64,000 nt of DNA from Saccharothrix sp. ALI-22-I (lineage in GTDB: Bacteria; Actinomycetota; Actinomycetes; Mycobacteriales; Pseudonocardiaceae), in NCBI RefSeq assembly GCF_001984175.1, contig NZ_MTQP01000056.1, forward strand, positions 124,001-188,000, in the 5' to 3' direction. The notes beneath the pieces were generated by a model, which was not told the origin of the DNA, made no database searches, and worked only from the letters and a program-made list of their open reading frames with translations. The translations under genes and the position numbers were made by a program. Shown here one piece after another: positions 46,512-54,794 of the stretch. Position 1 is the stretch's first letter, and each line of letters begins with the position of its first letter.

Positions 46512-47504
46512 TCAGCTAACAGATCCGCTCCGGTACATACCAGGACTGCTGCCCGTCCACCGCTTGAACGCCCGGTGAAAAGCACTCGCCTCGGAGAACC
46601 CCAGTCGCAACGCCAGCTCCTCCACCGACTCGCCGCCGCGCACCAGGCTCGCCACCGCCTGGTCGCGCAGCAACTGCTCCCGCACCTCGCGGAACGACGT
46701 TCCCTCGGCCGCGAGCTTGCGCCGTAACGTCGGCGCGCTCACCCCGAGCCGCGCGGCCACGTTCTCCAGCCCCACCACACCGCTGCCGAGCATCCGTCGC
46801 ACCTGGCTGGACGCGTCCGCGCCGTAATCGCGCCGGGACAGCAGCTCGGCGGGCGAGTCGCGCAGGAACCGCCGTAACGCGGCCTCGTCCTGCACCACCG
46901 GCATCCGCAGGAACCGCGCGTCGAACGTCAACCTCGTCGCGTGCGCGGAGAACCGCAGCGGCGCGCCGAAGATCAGGTGGTACTCCGCGCCGTGCGCGGG
47001 CTCCGGGTACGCCAGGTCCACCCCGCGCAGCGGTATCCGCCGCCCGATCAACCACGACGAGAACCGGTGCCACAGCACCAGCAGCGACTCGACCAGGAAC
47101 CGGTCCGGGTCGTCCACCCCCGCCGCGGACAGCGTGAACGTGGCCACGCCGTCCCGCTCGGTCAACGTCATCACCGGCCGCACGTCGAACAGCTCGTAGA
47201 ACGCGAGACCGCGCCGCAGCGCGTCCTCCAGCGACGAGCAGTGCACGGCGAGCAGGCACATGGTCGGGAACGTCCCGCGCTTGCTCGGCTGCGGCCCCAG
47301 GCCCATGAACTCGTCGTCCAGCACTTCCCACAGCGTCCGGATCAGCTTCGTGTACTGGGTGGGCGTGACGCGGGCGCGTTCGTCCGCGAGCAGGGCCTCG
47401 CCGATACCGGCCGACGCCAGGAGTCCGGCGACGTCATGACCACGTCGTCGGGCTCCGCGCAGTGCGGCGGTGACGTAGTGGATGGCGATGGTCCTGGTGA
47501 GCAT
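46512..47504 (-). CDS. AraC family regulator (OruR/ArgR-like N-terminal domain)
   Basis: A 330-residue regulator. The N-terminal arabinose-binding-type domain of the PF12625 class (AIHYVTAALRGARRRGHDVA to about residue 195) precedes the C-terminal two helix-turn-helix AraC domain: NVAARLGVSAPTLRRKLAAE and ELALRLGFSEASAFHRAFKR, with WTGSSPGMYR at the end. ATG 47504 is taken; a GTG lies one codon upstream. The target is unknown. Two DasR-type palindromes lie 163-216 bp upstream. Confidence 0.9.
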   Translation of the reverse strand: MLTRTIAIHYVTAALRGARRRGHDVAGLLASAGIGEALLADERARVTPTQYTKLIRTLWEVLDDEFMGLGPQPSKRGTFPTMCLLAVHCSSLEDALRRGLAFYELFDVRPVMTLTERDGVATFTLSAAGVDDPDRFLVESLLVLWHRFSSWLIGRRIPLRGVDLAYPEPAHGAEYHLIFGAPLRFSAHATRLTFDARFLRMPVVQDEAALRRFLRDSPAELLSRRDYGADASSQVRRMLGSGVVGLENVAARLGVSAPTLRRKLAAEGTSFREVREQLLRDQAVASLVRGGESVEELALRLGFSEASAFHRAFKRWTGSSPGMYRSGSVS

Positions 47505-47666
47505 CACTCACAGTGTGCATCAGAGCCGAGAGCGGCGGCGCGGTGTGGGGAGAGAGGACTTACCGCGCCGCCGCCAACGGTGGCCCACCCCAGTGAGCCG
47601 GCTCCTCGTCGATGGGGCTGTCCGCTCGCCCACCAACGAAGGACGTGTTGGTGCCATAACTATATT

Positions 47667-47678
47667 TGGTCTAGACCA
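47667..47678. promoter_or_regulatory. Palindrome TGGTCTAGACCA (DasR/GntR-type site 1)
   Basis: A perfect 12-bp palindrome identical to the core of the DasR-responsive element consensus ACTGGTCTAGACCACT of Streptomyces. It sits in a locally AT-rich stretch upstream of the AraC gene, 42 bp centre to centre from site 2. Confidence 0.7.
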
Positions 47679-47708
47679 GATACGTCAATACGGCGAAAAG
47701 GCCATACG

Positions 47709-47720
47709 TGGCCTAGACCA
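47709..47720. promoter_or_regulatory. Palindrome TGGCCTAGACCA (DasR/GntR-type site 2)
   Basis: One mismatch in the core, with 3' flank CT as in the DasR element: CGTGGCCTAGACCACT agrees with the 16-bp consensus at 13 positions. It faces the AraC gene on the minus strand. Confidence 0.65.
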
Positions 47721-47744
47721 CTGTCGATGTGTTTCGGCAATATG

Positions 47745-48293
47745 TCATCCCTGTTCCAGGGGTGCTACTCCGAAACCTTCGGAAAACCTCTTGCACCAGA
47801 TCACGACGCTGCGGACGGTCTTCAGGTCGATCCCGGCAGGCACCTCGTAGACCTGGTTGCCGCGATTGGCCTTGAGTTTTCCGAGGTTCGTGAAACCGGA
47901 GTCGAACGCCGCCTCGGGCGAGTCCGCGGTCTTGTCCGACAGGTACACGTAGAGGTCCGGTCCGTCACTCGTGTCGAGCGCCTCGAACTGGACGGCGTGC
48001 TTGCCGTCGGCCAATCGGACCAAGGTGGCACTACCGCTCGTGGTGTAGTCGAGCGAGCGGAACGGCCCGGTGGCCAGCGCGACCGGACCGGCGGGCGCGG
48101 CCGACGTCGTGGTCGTCGCGGCGACCGTCGTCGTGGTCGCGGCGGCCGAGGTCGTCGTCCCAGCCGGCACCAGCAACGCCTCGTCGGCCGTCCGGTCGGT
48201 GACCAACCGCCACGGCTGGAACAGGTACAGCCCCACCACCAGGGCGACCACCAGCACGCCGGCCACCCCGATCACCACTACCCGCTTGGACAT
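47745..48293 (-). CDS. Membrane-anchored DM13-domain protein
   Basis: A 182-residue protein. An N-terminal helix (VVVIGVAGVLVVALVVGLYL) anchors it outside the membrane. A Thr/Ala-rich linker (residues 45-68) precedes a DM13 domain: LDYTTSGSATLVRLADGKHA, VQFEALDTSDGPDLYVYLSD and the C-terminal VRSVVIWCKRFSEGFGVAPL with the single conserved Cys. DM13 domains are proposed redox or electron-transfer modules. TAGGTACAGCC-type promoter signals were not identified. The gene ends 25 nt from DasR-type site 2 of the next unit. Confidence 0.85.
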   Translation of the reverse strand: MSKRVVVIGVAGVLVVALVVGLYLFQPWRLVTDRTADEALLVPAGTTTSAAATTTTVAATTTTSAAPAGPVALATGPFRSLDYTTSGSATLVRLADGKHAVQFEALDTSDGPDLYVYLSDKTADSPEAAFDSGFTNLGKLKANRGNQVYEVPAGIDLKTVRSVVIWCKRFSEGFGVAPLEQG

Positions 48294-48413
48294 CGCACGC
48301 CTTCCAGAGTCGTCCCGTCAGGGACAACTCTGACGAATCGGGCGCCGGGAGTCCCGCGAAACCGGCTTACGAAGTTCTGACGCCTTCGCGGCCGGCGTTG
48401 TTAAGGTCGCGGC

Positions 48414-48818
48414 GTGGGTGAACGGGCCGGGCTGGCGATCGTGTGCGCGCTGATGGTGGGCTGCGCCGCGTTCGGGCGGTTCCCGCACCCGGTGCCGCTG
48501 CTGTTCGCCATCGCCGCGGTCGGCGCGGCCAACGCCGCGTTCCCGTTGATGCGCACGTTCGGGTCCGCCCTGCTCGGCGGGGTGGCCGCGGCCAGCATCG
48601 GCCTGGCCTCCGTGCCGTTCGTGACCTGCTCCTCGGCGAAGTTCACCGAAGTGTTCACCTGCACGGGTGACGCACCTACCTGGCACATGACCGGGGCGGT
48701 ACTGGTGGCCGGGCTGTCCGGCGCCGGTCTGGTGCTGGCCCGGGTGCTCGGGACGGCGGTGTTGGAGCGCAGACTCACGGCGGTGGAGGAACAAGGGAGA
48801 CCACAAGTGAGGCCGTGA
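48414..48818 (+). CDS. Small integral membrane protein (134 aa)
   Basis: GTG 48414 follows TAAGGT by 6 nt (leaderless pattern). Three to four hydrophobic segments (LAIVCALMVGCAAF, VPLLFAIAAVGAANAAFPLM, SALLGGVAAASIGLASV, MTGAVLVAGLSGAGLVLARV) with two extracytoplasmic Cys (VTCSS, FTCTG) that may pair. The tail is charged and short. I do not recognise the family. It is followed after 60 bp by another small exported protein gene in the same direction. Confidence 0.6.
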   Translation: MGERAGLAIVCALMVGCAAFGRFPHPVPLLFAIAAVGAANAAFPLMRTFGSALLGGVAAASIGLASVPFVTCSSAKFTEVFTCTGDAPTWHMTGAVLVAGLSGAGLVLARVLGTAVLERRLTAVEEQGRPQVRP

Positions 48819-48878
48819 GGCGGTACTGTTCAGCCGCTCACCGTTGCGGGACAAGTACGTTCTGTTAGGAGGCTTGCT

Positions 48879-49265
48879 GTGCGGGTGCTGTGGGCCACGT
48901 GCGGCTTGGCCATCGCGGCGTCGGCCCTGACGGGCATTCTCATCGGGGTGTACCTCGACGGGGTGAACGACGACCAGCAGGCCGAAACGCCGGCCTCGAC
49001 GTGGATCACCGGACGGCCGTCGACCAGTAGCAACTCCACGACGTCGGCGAGTTCCGTCACCACGGACGCGCTGTCGTCGCCGGCCGGTTCCCCGACCACC
49101 ACGGTCAAGATCACCACGACGACGAATCCGCCGGCGGCCCCGCCGCCGCCTCCGCAGCAGCCCACCGAGGCGGCGCCGCCGACGACCACGACGACGTCCG
49201 TGCGCAGCACCGAGTGGCCGTGCAGCCCGCTCAACCTGTTCCCGCCGCCCAGCTGCAACGGCTGA
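48879..49265 (+). CDS. Exported or anchored Thr/Pro-rich protein (128 aa)
   Basis: GTG 48879 follows GGAGGC. An N-terminal hydrophobic segment (LWATCGLAIAASALTGILIG) anchors or exports it. The rest is low-complexity Ser/Thr/Pro (TTTVKITTTTNPPAAPPPPP), a typical actinomycete cell-wall linker, ending WPCSPLNLFPPPSCNG with two Cys that may form a disulfide. There is no folded domain that I can name. Confidence 0.6.
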   Translation: MRVLWATCGLAIAASALTGILIGVYLDGVNDDQQAETPASTWITGRPSTSSNSTTSASSVTTDALSSPAGSPTTTVKITTTTNPPAAPPPPPQQPTEAAPPTTTTTSVRSTEWPCSPLNLFPPPSCNG

Positions 49266-49325
49266 AACACCCAGCCGAAACCCCCACGTCCCCGCGTGGC
49301 AACGTCGGTCGAGCAGCCTGGGCGC

Positions 49326-50423
49326 ATGGACACCACACCGAAGACTTGGCGACTGCGCGTCGAACTGGACGACAGTCCCGGCGCCCTGGCTCGGGTGACC
49401 ATCCGGCTCGCGGCGCAGGACTGCAACGTCCTCTCGCTGTCCGTGATCCCGGTGCCCGGCGGCGTCATCGACGAGATCGTGGTGCGCGCCGCGCCCGGCC
49501 TGCTGCCCGCGGACCTGGTGGAAGCGGTGCGCGCCGAGGGCGGCCGGTGCATGGGCATCACCAGCGCCGACATGCGCGACCTGGTGGACGCGCCGACCGC
49601 GGCGTTGCGCGCGGCCGGGCACGCGATGCGCGATCCGGGCGCCGTGTGCGACGCGCTGCGCGCCGTGCTGGCCGCCGACTCGGTCGTGATCGAACCGGAC
49701 GACGCGACCTCGCCGCCGTCTGCGGAGCAGCGGCCATCCAACACAGCGCGGCTGGTGACACGCGATGGGATGGTGGTGGTCGCGCGGCGTGGTTGGTCGC
49801 CGTTCACCCAGGTGGAGCTGGCCCGCGGGCAGGCGTTGATCGACCTGCTGTCCGACGAGGGCGTGGCCACGCCGCAGCCGACCGCGCTGCTGACCGACGA
49901 CGGCATGGCCGTGGTGCTGCGCCCGGGACGGGCGGGCGACGAGGACGCGGTGGCCGAGCTGCACTCCCGGTGCTCGATGGGCACTCTGTTCAACCGCTAC
50001 CACTCGGGTATGCGGACCGTGCCCAGGCGCTGGCTGCACCGGCTGCTCAGCCCGCCGCGCGGCACCACCGTCCTCGCCCAGTGCGCCGACCGGGTGATCG
50101 CGATGGGGCAGCTGATCCCCACGTCCACCCCGGACAGCGCCGAGGTGTCGCTGCTGGTCGAGGACGGTTGGCAGGGTCGGGGCGTGGGCACCGCGCTGCT
50201 CGCCGCACTGGCCGTCGCGGCACGGGCGGGCGGGTACCGCGAGTTGGTCGGCTGGTGCCTGCCCGCCGAGACCGGCCTGGTCCGCACCGCGGCCCGCGCC
50301 GGGCTGCCGACCTCGGTGCGCCGGGAGTACGGGTTGGTGCGGGTCTCCATCGTTCCCGGTGGTGCGAAGAACGCCGCCCCCGGTCGGGTTGGGAGCGCTC
50401 CCCGACAGATCGCCTCCAGCTAA
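49326..50423 (+). CDS. ACT-domain/GNAT acetyltransferase fusion
   Basis: A 365-residue fusion. Residues 1-75 form an ACT-like fold (WRLRVELDDSPGALARVTIR, LAAQDCNVLSLSVIPVPGGV), a small-molecule-sensing module. The C-terminal half is a GNAT domain (VVLRPGRAGDEDAVAELHSR, VEDGWQGRGVGTALLAALAV with the acetyl-CoA loop QGRGVG). A middle segment (LVTRDGMVVVARRGWSPFTQ) links them. This layout matches the acetyltransferases with an allosteric amino-acid-binding domain found in actinomycetes, some of which acetylate protein lysines. ATG 49326 is chosen; a GTG at 49296 is possible. Confidence 0.82.
   Translation: MDTTPKTWRLRVELDDSPGALARVTIRLAAQDCNVLSLSVIPVPGGVIDEIVVRAAPGLLPADLVEAVRAEGGRCMGITSADMRDLVDAPTAALRAAGHAMRDPGAVCDALRAVLAADSVVIEPDDATSPPSAEQRPSNTARLVTRDGMVVVARRGWSPFTQVELARGQALIDLLSDEGVATPQPTALLTDDGMAVVLRPGRAGDEDAVAELHSRCSMGTLFNRYHSGMRTVPRRWLHRLLSPPRGTTVLAQCADRVIAMGQLIPTSTPDSAEVSLLVEDGWQGRGVGTALLAALAVAARAGGYRELVGWCLPAETGLVRTAARAGLPTSVRREYGLVRVSIVPGGAKNAAPGRVGSAPRQIASS
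50390..50403. promoter_or_regulatory. CebR-type operator TGGGAGCGCTCCCC before cebR
   Basis: Thirteen of 14 bases match the Streptomyces CebR consensus TGGGAGCGCTCCCA; the inner 12 bp are a perfect palindrome. It lies 59 bp upstream of cebR and overlaps the 3' end of the GNAT gene, fitting autorepression. Confidence 0.8.
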
Positions 50424-50461
50424 GCTGGGTCTCGTATGGCGATCGTCGAGGAGTGGTGCCC

Positions 50462-51493
50462 GTGTCCGTCCAGTCGCACCCGAGCGCCCGGCCCACGCTG
50501 GAGGACGTAGCGGCGAAGGCCGGCGTGTCCCGCGCGACGGCGTCACGGGTGCTCAACGCGTCACCGAGGGTGAGCCCGGAGGCCCACGAAGCGGTGACGG
50601 CGGCGGTGCTGGAGCTGGGCTACCAGCCCAACCAGGCCGCGCGGGCGCTGGTGACCCGGCGGTCCGGCGCGGTGGCGGTGGTGTTCTCCGAACCCGAGCC
50701 CAAGATCTTCGACGACCCGCACTTCGCCTGGCTGATCCGGTCGGCGGCCCGGTCGCTGGCCGACGCCGACGTGCAGATGGTGCTGATGCTCGTGCACTCG
50801 CCGCAGGACCAGGCGCGGGCCGAGCGGTTCCTGGCCGGCGGGCACGTGGACGGCGCGATGCTGTTCGCGCCGCACAAGGGCGACCAGCTGCCGACGGTGG
50901 CCCGCAAGCTGGCGCTGCCGGTGGTCTACGCGGGGCGGCCGTGGGGTTCGCTGCGCGGGCTGCACCTGGTGGACCACGACAACGAGGGCGGCGGGCTGCT
51001 CGGCACCGAGCACCTGATCTCGTTGGGGCGCAAGAGGATCGTGTCGGTGACCGGGCCGTTGGACGAGCACTCGGCGATGGACCGGCTGCGCGGGTGGCGG
51101 GCGGCGGTCGGCGCGGACGACGAGACGACGACGTTGCTGACCGAGGACGGCGGCTTCTCCCGTGAGGGCGGGAAGCGGGCGATGGAGAAGCTGCTCGCCC
51201 GGGTGCCGGACCTCGACGCGGCGTTCGTCGCGTCCGACCACATGGCGGCCGGTGTGCTGGACGCGTTGCGCGAGGCGGGCAAGCGGGTGCCGGAGGACGT
51301 CGCCGTGGTCGGGTTCGACGACCACCCGATGATCGCGCCGCACACCTCACCGCCGTTGACCAGCGTGCAGCAGGACACGAGCGCGCAGGTGCGGCACATG
51401 GTGACCCACCTGCTCCGGCTCCTGCGCGGCGAGACCATCCGCGCACGACGCGAGATCCTGCCCACCGTCCTGGTCCGCCGCGAGTCCGCGTAG
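50462..51493 (+). CDS. cebR: LacI family repressor of the cellobiose operon
   Basis: A 343-residue LacI/GalR regulator. The N-terminal helix-turn-helix and hinge (LEDVAAKAGVSRATASRVLN) and the periplasmic-binding-protein-like effector domain (VDGAMLFAPHKGDQLPTVAR, DAAFVASDHMAAGVLDALRE, VVGFDDHPMIAPHTSPPLTS) are complete. GTG 50462 is chosen for GAGGAG at 7-nt spacing. The operators at 50390-50403 and 56116-56129 and the adjacent importer/beta-glucosidase genes identify it as CebR, which senses cellobiose. It is convergent with bglC rather than divergent from cebE. Confidence 0.88.
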   Translation: MSVQSHPSARPTLEDVAAKAGVSRATASRVLNASPRVSPEAHEAVTAAVLELGYQPNQAARALVTRRSGAVAVVFSEPEPKIFDDPHFAWLIRSAARSLADADVQMVLMLVHSPQDQARAERFLAGGHVDGAMLFAPHKGDQLPTVARKLALPVVYAGRPWGSLRGLHLVDHDNEGGGLLGTEHLISLGRKRIVSVTGPLDEHSAMDRLRGWRAAVGADDETTTLLTEDGGFSREGGKRAMEKLLARVPDLDAAFVASDHMAAGVLDALREAGKRVPEDVAVVGFDDHPMIAPHTSPPLTSVQQDTSAQVRHMVTHLLRLLRGETIRARREILPTVLVRRESA

Positions 51494-51497
51494 CCGC

Positions 51498-51548
51498 GTG
51501 TCGGTCGGGGGCCGGCCCAGGCGACACCGGGCGGCCCCCGACCGACAC
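51498..51548. terminator. 17-bp bidirectional terminator between cebR and bglC
   Basis: GTGTCGGTCGGGGGCCG (51498-51514) pairs perfectly with CGGCCCCCGACCGACAC (51532-51548) around a 17-nt loop and fills the gap between two convergent stops. Confidence 0.9.
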
Positions 51549-51551
51549 CGG

Positions 51552-52970
51552 TCAGGGCAGGTCGTAGCCGTGGGCGGGGACGGCGTTGGCGCCGATCACC
51601 TTGGCCAGCGTGCGACCGCTGCGCTTCACCGTCCGCACCTGCGTGTCGTAGTCGACGTGCACGATGCCGAACCGCTGGCTGTACCCCGCCGCCCACTCGA
51701 AGTTGTCCAGCAGCGACCACGCGAAGTACCCGCGCACGTCCACCCCGGCCGCGATGGCCCGGTGCACCGCGCGCAGGTGGTCGACCAGGTACCTGGTCCG
51801 GGCCTCGTCCACCACCTCCCCGCCCTCGACCACGTCGGGGAACGCGGAGCCGTTCTCGGTGATCACCAACGGCAGGCCGACATCGCGCTGGAGCCGTTCC
51901 AGCAGCTCCGTCAGCCCCCGCGCGTCCACCTCCCAGCCGAACCCGGTCACCTCACCGCGCGCCGGCAGGAACTCCACGCCCCGCAGGCCCGGGAACGGCC
52001 CACCGCTCACCACCAGCGGGTCGTCGGCGACGGCCACGCGGGTCGGGCTGTAGTAGTTCACGCCCATCCAGTCGATCGGCGTCGCGATCACGTCGAGATC
52101 GCCGTCCCGCACCACCGACGTCCAGTCTCCCAGCCACGCGGTGTCCTCGACGACGTCCTCCGGGTAGCCGCGCCCGGCCAGCGGGTCGAGGAAGAGCCGG
52201 TTCTGCAGGCCGTCGACCTTGCGCGCCGCGTCCAGGGACGCGTCGTCGTCCACCCACACCGAGCAGAAGTTCAGCACGATGGAGAACCGGTGGTCGGCCG
52301 GCGCCTGCGCGCGCATCGCCTCCACCGCCAGCCCGTGCCCGAGCATGAGGTGGTGCGCGGCCTCCAGCGACGCCTTCGGGTCGACCACCCCCGGCGCGTG
52401 GATGCCGTTGGCGTACCCGAGGAACGCCGAGCACCACGGCTCGTTCAGCGTGGTCCACAGCTGCACCCGGTCGGCCAGGCGTTCGTGCGCCAGCGCCGCG
52501 TACTCGGCGAACCGGTACGCGGTATCGCGGTTGCGCCACCCGCCGTGGTCCTCCAGCGCCTGCGGGAGGTCCCAGTGGTACAGCGTGACCACCGGCTGGA
52601 CGCCCTTCCCCAGCAGCTCGTCCACCAACCGGTCGTAGAACGCCAGTCCCCTGGGTTCCACCCGGCCCGCCCCCAGCGGCTGGATGCGCGGCCACGCCAG
52701 CGAGAACCGGTACGCGCCCAGCCCCAGCTCCGCCATCAGCTCCACGTCGGCCGGGTAGCGGCGGTAGTGGTCGCACGCCGGGTCGCCGGTGTCACCACCC
52801 AGCACAGCACCGGGTTTGGCCGCGAAGGTGTCCCAAATGGACGGTCCGCGACCGTCCACAGTGGTCGCTCCTTCGATCTGGAAGGACGCCGTCGCCGATC
52901 CCCACAGGAAATCCGGTGGGAAGCGCAGCAGGTCCCGCCCGACCTCGGTGTCCGGGTCGGTTGTCGTCAT
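51552..52970 (-). CDS. bglC: GH1 beta-glucosidase
   Basis: A 472-residue family 1 glycoside hydrolase that splits imported cellobiose and cello-oligosaccharides to glucose in the cytosol. [20 protein letters not shown] is the GH1 N-terminus. The acid/base is Glu177 in TLNEPW and the nucleophile Glu372 in [29 protein letters not shown] closes the sugar site. There is no signal peptide. It is last in the cebEFG-bglC operon, 7 bp after cebG. Confidence 0.95.
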   Translation of the reverse strand: MTTTDPDTEVGRDLLRFPPDFLWGSATASFQIEGATTVDGRGPSIWDTFAAKPGAVLGGDTGDPACDHYRRYPADVELMAELGLGAYRFSLAWPRIQPLGAGRVEPRGLAFYDRLVDELLGKGVQPVVTLYHWDLPQALEDHGGWRNRDTAYRFAEYAALAHERLADRVQLWTTLNEPWCSAFLGYANGIHAPGVVDPKASLEAAHHLMLGHGLAVEAMRAQAPADHRFSIVLNFCSVWVDDDASLDAARKVDGLQNRLFLDPLAGRGYPEDVVEDTAWLGDWTSVVRDGDLDVIATPIDWMGVNYYSPTRVAVADDPLVVSGGPFPGLRGVEFLPARGEVTGFGWEVDARGLTELLERLQRDVGLPLVITENGSAFPDVVEGGEVVDEARTRYLVDHLRAVHRAIAAGVDVRGYFAWSLLDNFEWAAGYSQRFGIVHVDYDTQVRTVKRSGRTLAKVIGANAVPAHGYDLP

Positions 52971-52977
52971 AGCGAAC

Positions 52978-53814
52978 TCACCCCTTCACAGCGCCCTGCA
53001 TGATGCCGCCGACGATCTGCCGTGCCAGCAGGATGAAGATCCCCACCACCGGCAGCACCGCGAGCGACGCGCCGGAGAGCATGAGCGAGTAGTCCGTGTA
53101 GTAACCGCTGGCCAACGTCGACAGTGCCACCTGCACCGTGGGGCTGTCGTTGGGGTCCAGCACGATCAGCGGCCAGAAGAAGTCGTTCCACGCGGTCATG
53201 AACGTGAACATGCCCATCACCGCCGCCTGTGGCCGCACGGCAGGGAACGCCACGTGCCAGAACGTGCGCAGCACCGAGCAGCCGTCCACCCGCGCCGCCT
53301 CGATCAGCTCGTACGGCACGGACTCCTCGCACGCCTGCCGCATCCAGAACACCGAGAACGCGCCGATCAACGCGGGCACGATCACCGCCTGGAGCGTGCC
53401 GTACCAGTCCAGGTCCGACATCAGCATGTACAGCGGGATGACGCCCAGCTGCGTGGGCACCATCGACGTGCCGACCACGATCAGGAACAGCGAGTTGCCG
53501 CCGCGGAACCGCAGCCGGGCGAACGCGAACCCGGCCAGCGTGCCGAGCACGACGTTGCTCAACGCCACCGTGCCCGCCACCACCAGCGAGTTCTGCATCG
53601 CGAGCCAGAAGTCGACGGTGTCGAACACCCTGGTCAGGTTCTCGATCAGGTTCCCGCCCGGCACCAGCGACGGCACCGCGTCACCCAGCGCCGAGTTGTC
53701 CTTGCTGGCGATCAGGAACGAGTAGTACAGCGGGAACACCGAGGTGAGCAGGATCACCACCAGCGCCGCGTAGGCGAGCGGCCCGGCGTGCGTGAGACGT
53801 TTCACCGTGCTCAC
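52978..53814 (-). CDS. cebG: Cellobiose ABC transporter permease CebG
   Basis: A 278-residue MalG-type permease with six transmembrane segments. The EAA loop [20 protein letters not shown] contacts the ATPase. [17 protein letters not shown] is the periplasmic region before the permease domain. The GTG start overlaps the cebF stop (GTGA). No ATPase gene is in the operon; in Streptomyces the shared MsiK energises CebEFG, and the same is expected here. Confidence 0.9.
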   Translation of the reverse strand: MSTVKRLTHAGPLAYAALVVILLTSVFPLYYSFLIASKDNSALGDAVPSLVPGGNLIENLTRVFDTVDFWLAMQNSLVVAGTVALSNVVLGTLAGFAFARLRFRGGNSLFLIVVGTSMVPTQLGVIPLYMLMSDLDWYGTLQAVIVPALIGAFSVFWMRQACEESVPYELIEAARVDGCSVLRTFWHVAFPAVRPQAAVMGMFTFMTAWNDFFWPLIVLDPNDSPTVQVALSTLASGYYTDYSLMLSGASLAVLPVVGIFILLARQIVGGIMQGAVKG

Positions 53815-54794
53815 CCCTTCGACGCGATGCGCCGCGCCACCGTGAAGTTCACGACCGCGACCACGAGGATCAACAGGAACAACACCCACGCGATGGCCGA
53901 CGAGTAGCCGGCGTCGAACAGCCGGAAACCCTTCTCGTACAGGTACATCACCAGGGTCTGGAACTGCCGGTCGTCACCGCCGGTGCCGGTGGCCGTGCCG
54001 CCCGGGTCGAACAGCTGCGGCTCGACGAACAGCTGCATGCCGCCGATGGTCGACACGATGACGGTGAACAGGATCGTCGGCCGGATGCCGGGCACGGTGA
54101 TCGACCAGAACACCCGCCAACGGGACGCGCCGTCCAGCATCGCCGACTCGTACATGTCCTTGGGCACCGACTGCATCGCGGCCAGGTAGATCAGCGCGTT
54201 GTAACCGGTCCACCGCCACATCACCATCGAGCTGATCGCCAGGTGCGAGGCCCACGTCTGCGCGCGCCAGTCGACCGGGTCGATGCCGACCACGCCGAGC
54301 AGGGCGTTGACGATGCCGAAATCACGGCCGAACAGCTGCGCGAACACCAGCGCCACGGCGGCCACCGAGATGACGTTGGGCAGCAGCACGCCCGCCCGCC
54401 AGAACGCCCGGCCGCGCAGGCCGCGGTCGAGCAGGGCGGCCAGGCCGAGCGCGGCGAACAGCTGCGGCACGGTGGACAGCAGGAACAGGCTGACCGTGTT
54501 GCCCAGCGCGTTCCAGAAGTTCTTGTCCGACAGCAGCTCGGTGTAGTTGTCCAGGCCGGTGAAGCCCTGGTCGCCGTCGATGAGCTGCCACTCGTGCAGC
54601 GACACCCAGGCGGTGAACAGCAGCGGGTAGAGGCCGAAGACGCCGAACACCACGAAGAACGGCGCGATGATGAAGTACGGCGTGTACTTCGTGTCCCACC
54701 GACCGAGCTTGTCCCGCCACGACAGGCGCTCCGCCGACGGCGGGACGGGCGTCGTGCCCCGTCCCGCCGTCGTCCGTTCCGGTACGACCGTCAT
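53811..54794 (-). CDS. cebF: Cellobiose ABC transporter permease CebF
   Basis: A 327-residue MalF-type permease. TPYFIIAPFFVVFGVFGLYP is the first helix after a 38-residue cytosolic N-terminus, and MYESAMLDGASRWRVFWSIT is the EAA loop. It forms the inner-membrane channel with CebG. The ATG overlaps the cebE stop (ATGA). A frame continuing upstream into cebE is a shadow. Confidence 0.9.
   Translation of the reverse strand: MTVVPERTTAGRGTTPVPPSAERLSWRDKLGRWDTKYTPYFIIAPFFVVFGVFGLYPLLFTAWVSLHEWQLIDGDQGFTGLDNYTELLSDKNFWNALGNTVSLFLLSTVPQLFAALGLAALLDRGLRGRAFWRAGVLLPNVISVAAVALVFAQLFGRDFGIVNALLGVVGIDPVDWRAQTWASHLAISSMVMWRWTGYNALIYLAAMQSVPKDMYESAMLDGASRWRVFWSITVPGIRPTILFTVIVSTIGGMQLFVEPQLFDPGGTATGTGGDDRQFQTLVMYLYEKGFRLFDAGYSSAIAWVLFLLILVVAVVNFTVARRIASKG

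Noticed and set aside
48318..50546. 742-codon minus-strand frame
   Set aside because: Shadow of three plus-strand genes with low-complexity Arg-rich sequence.
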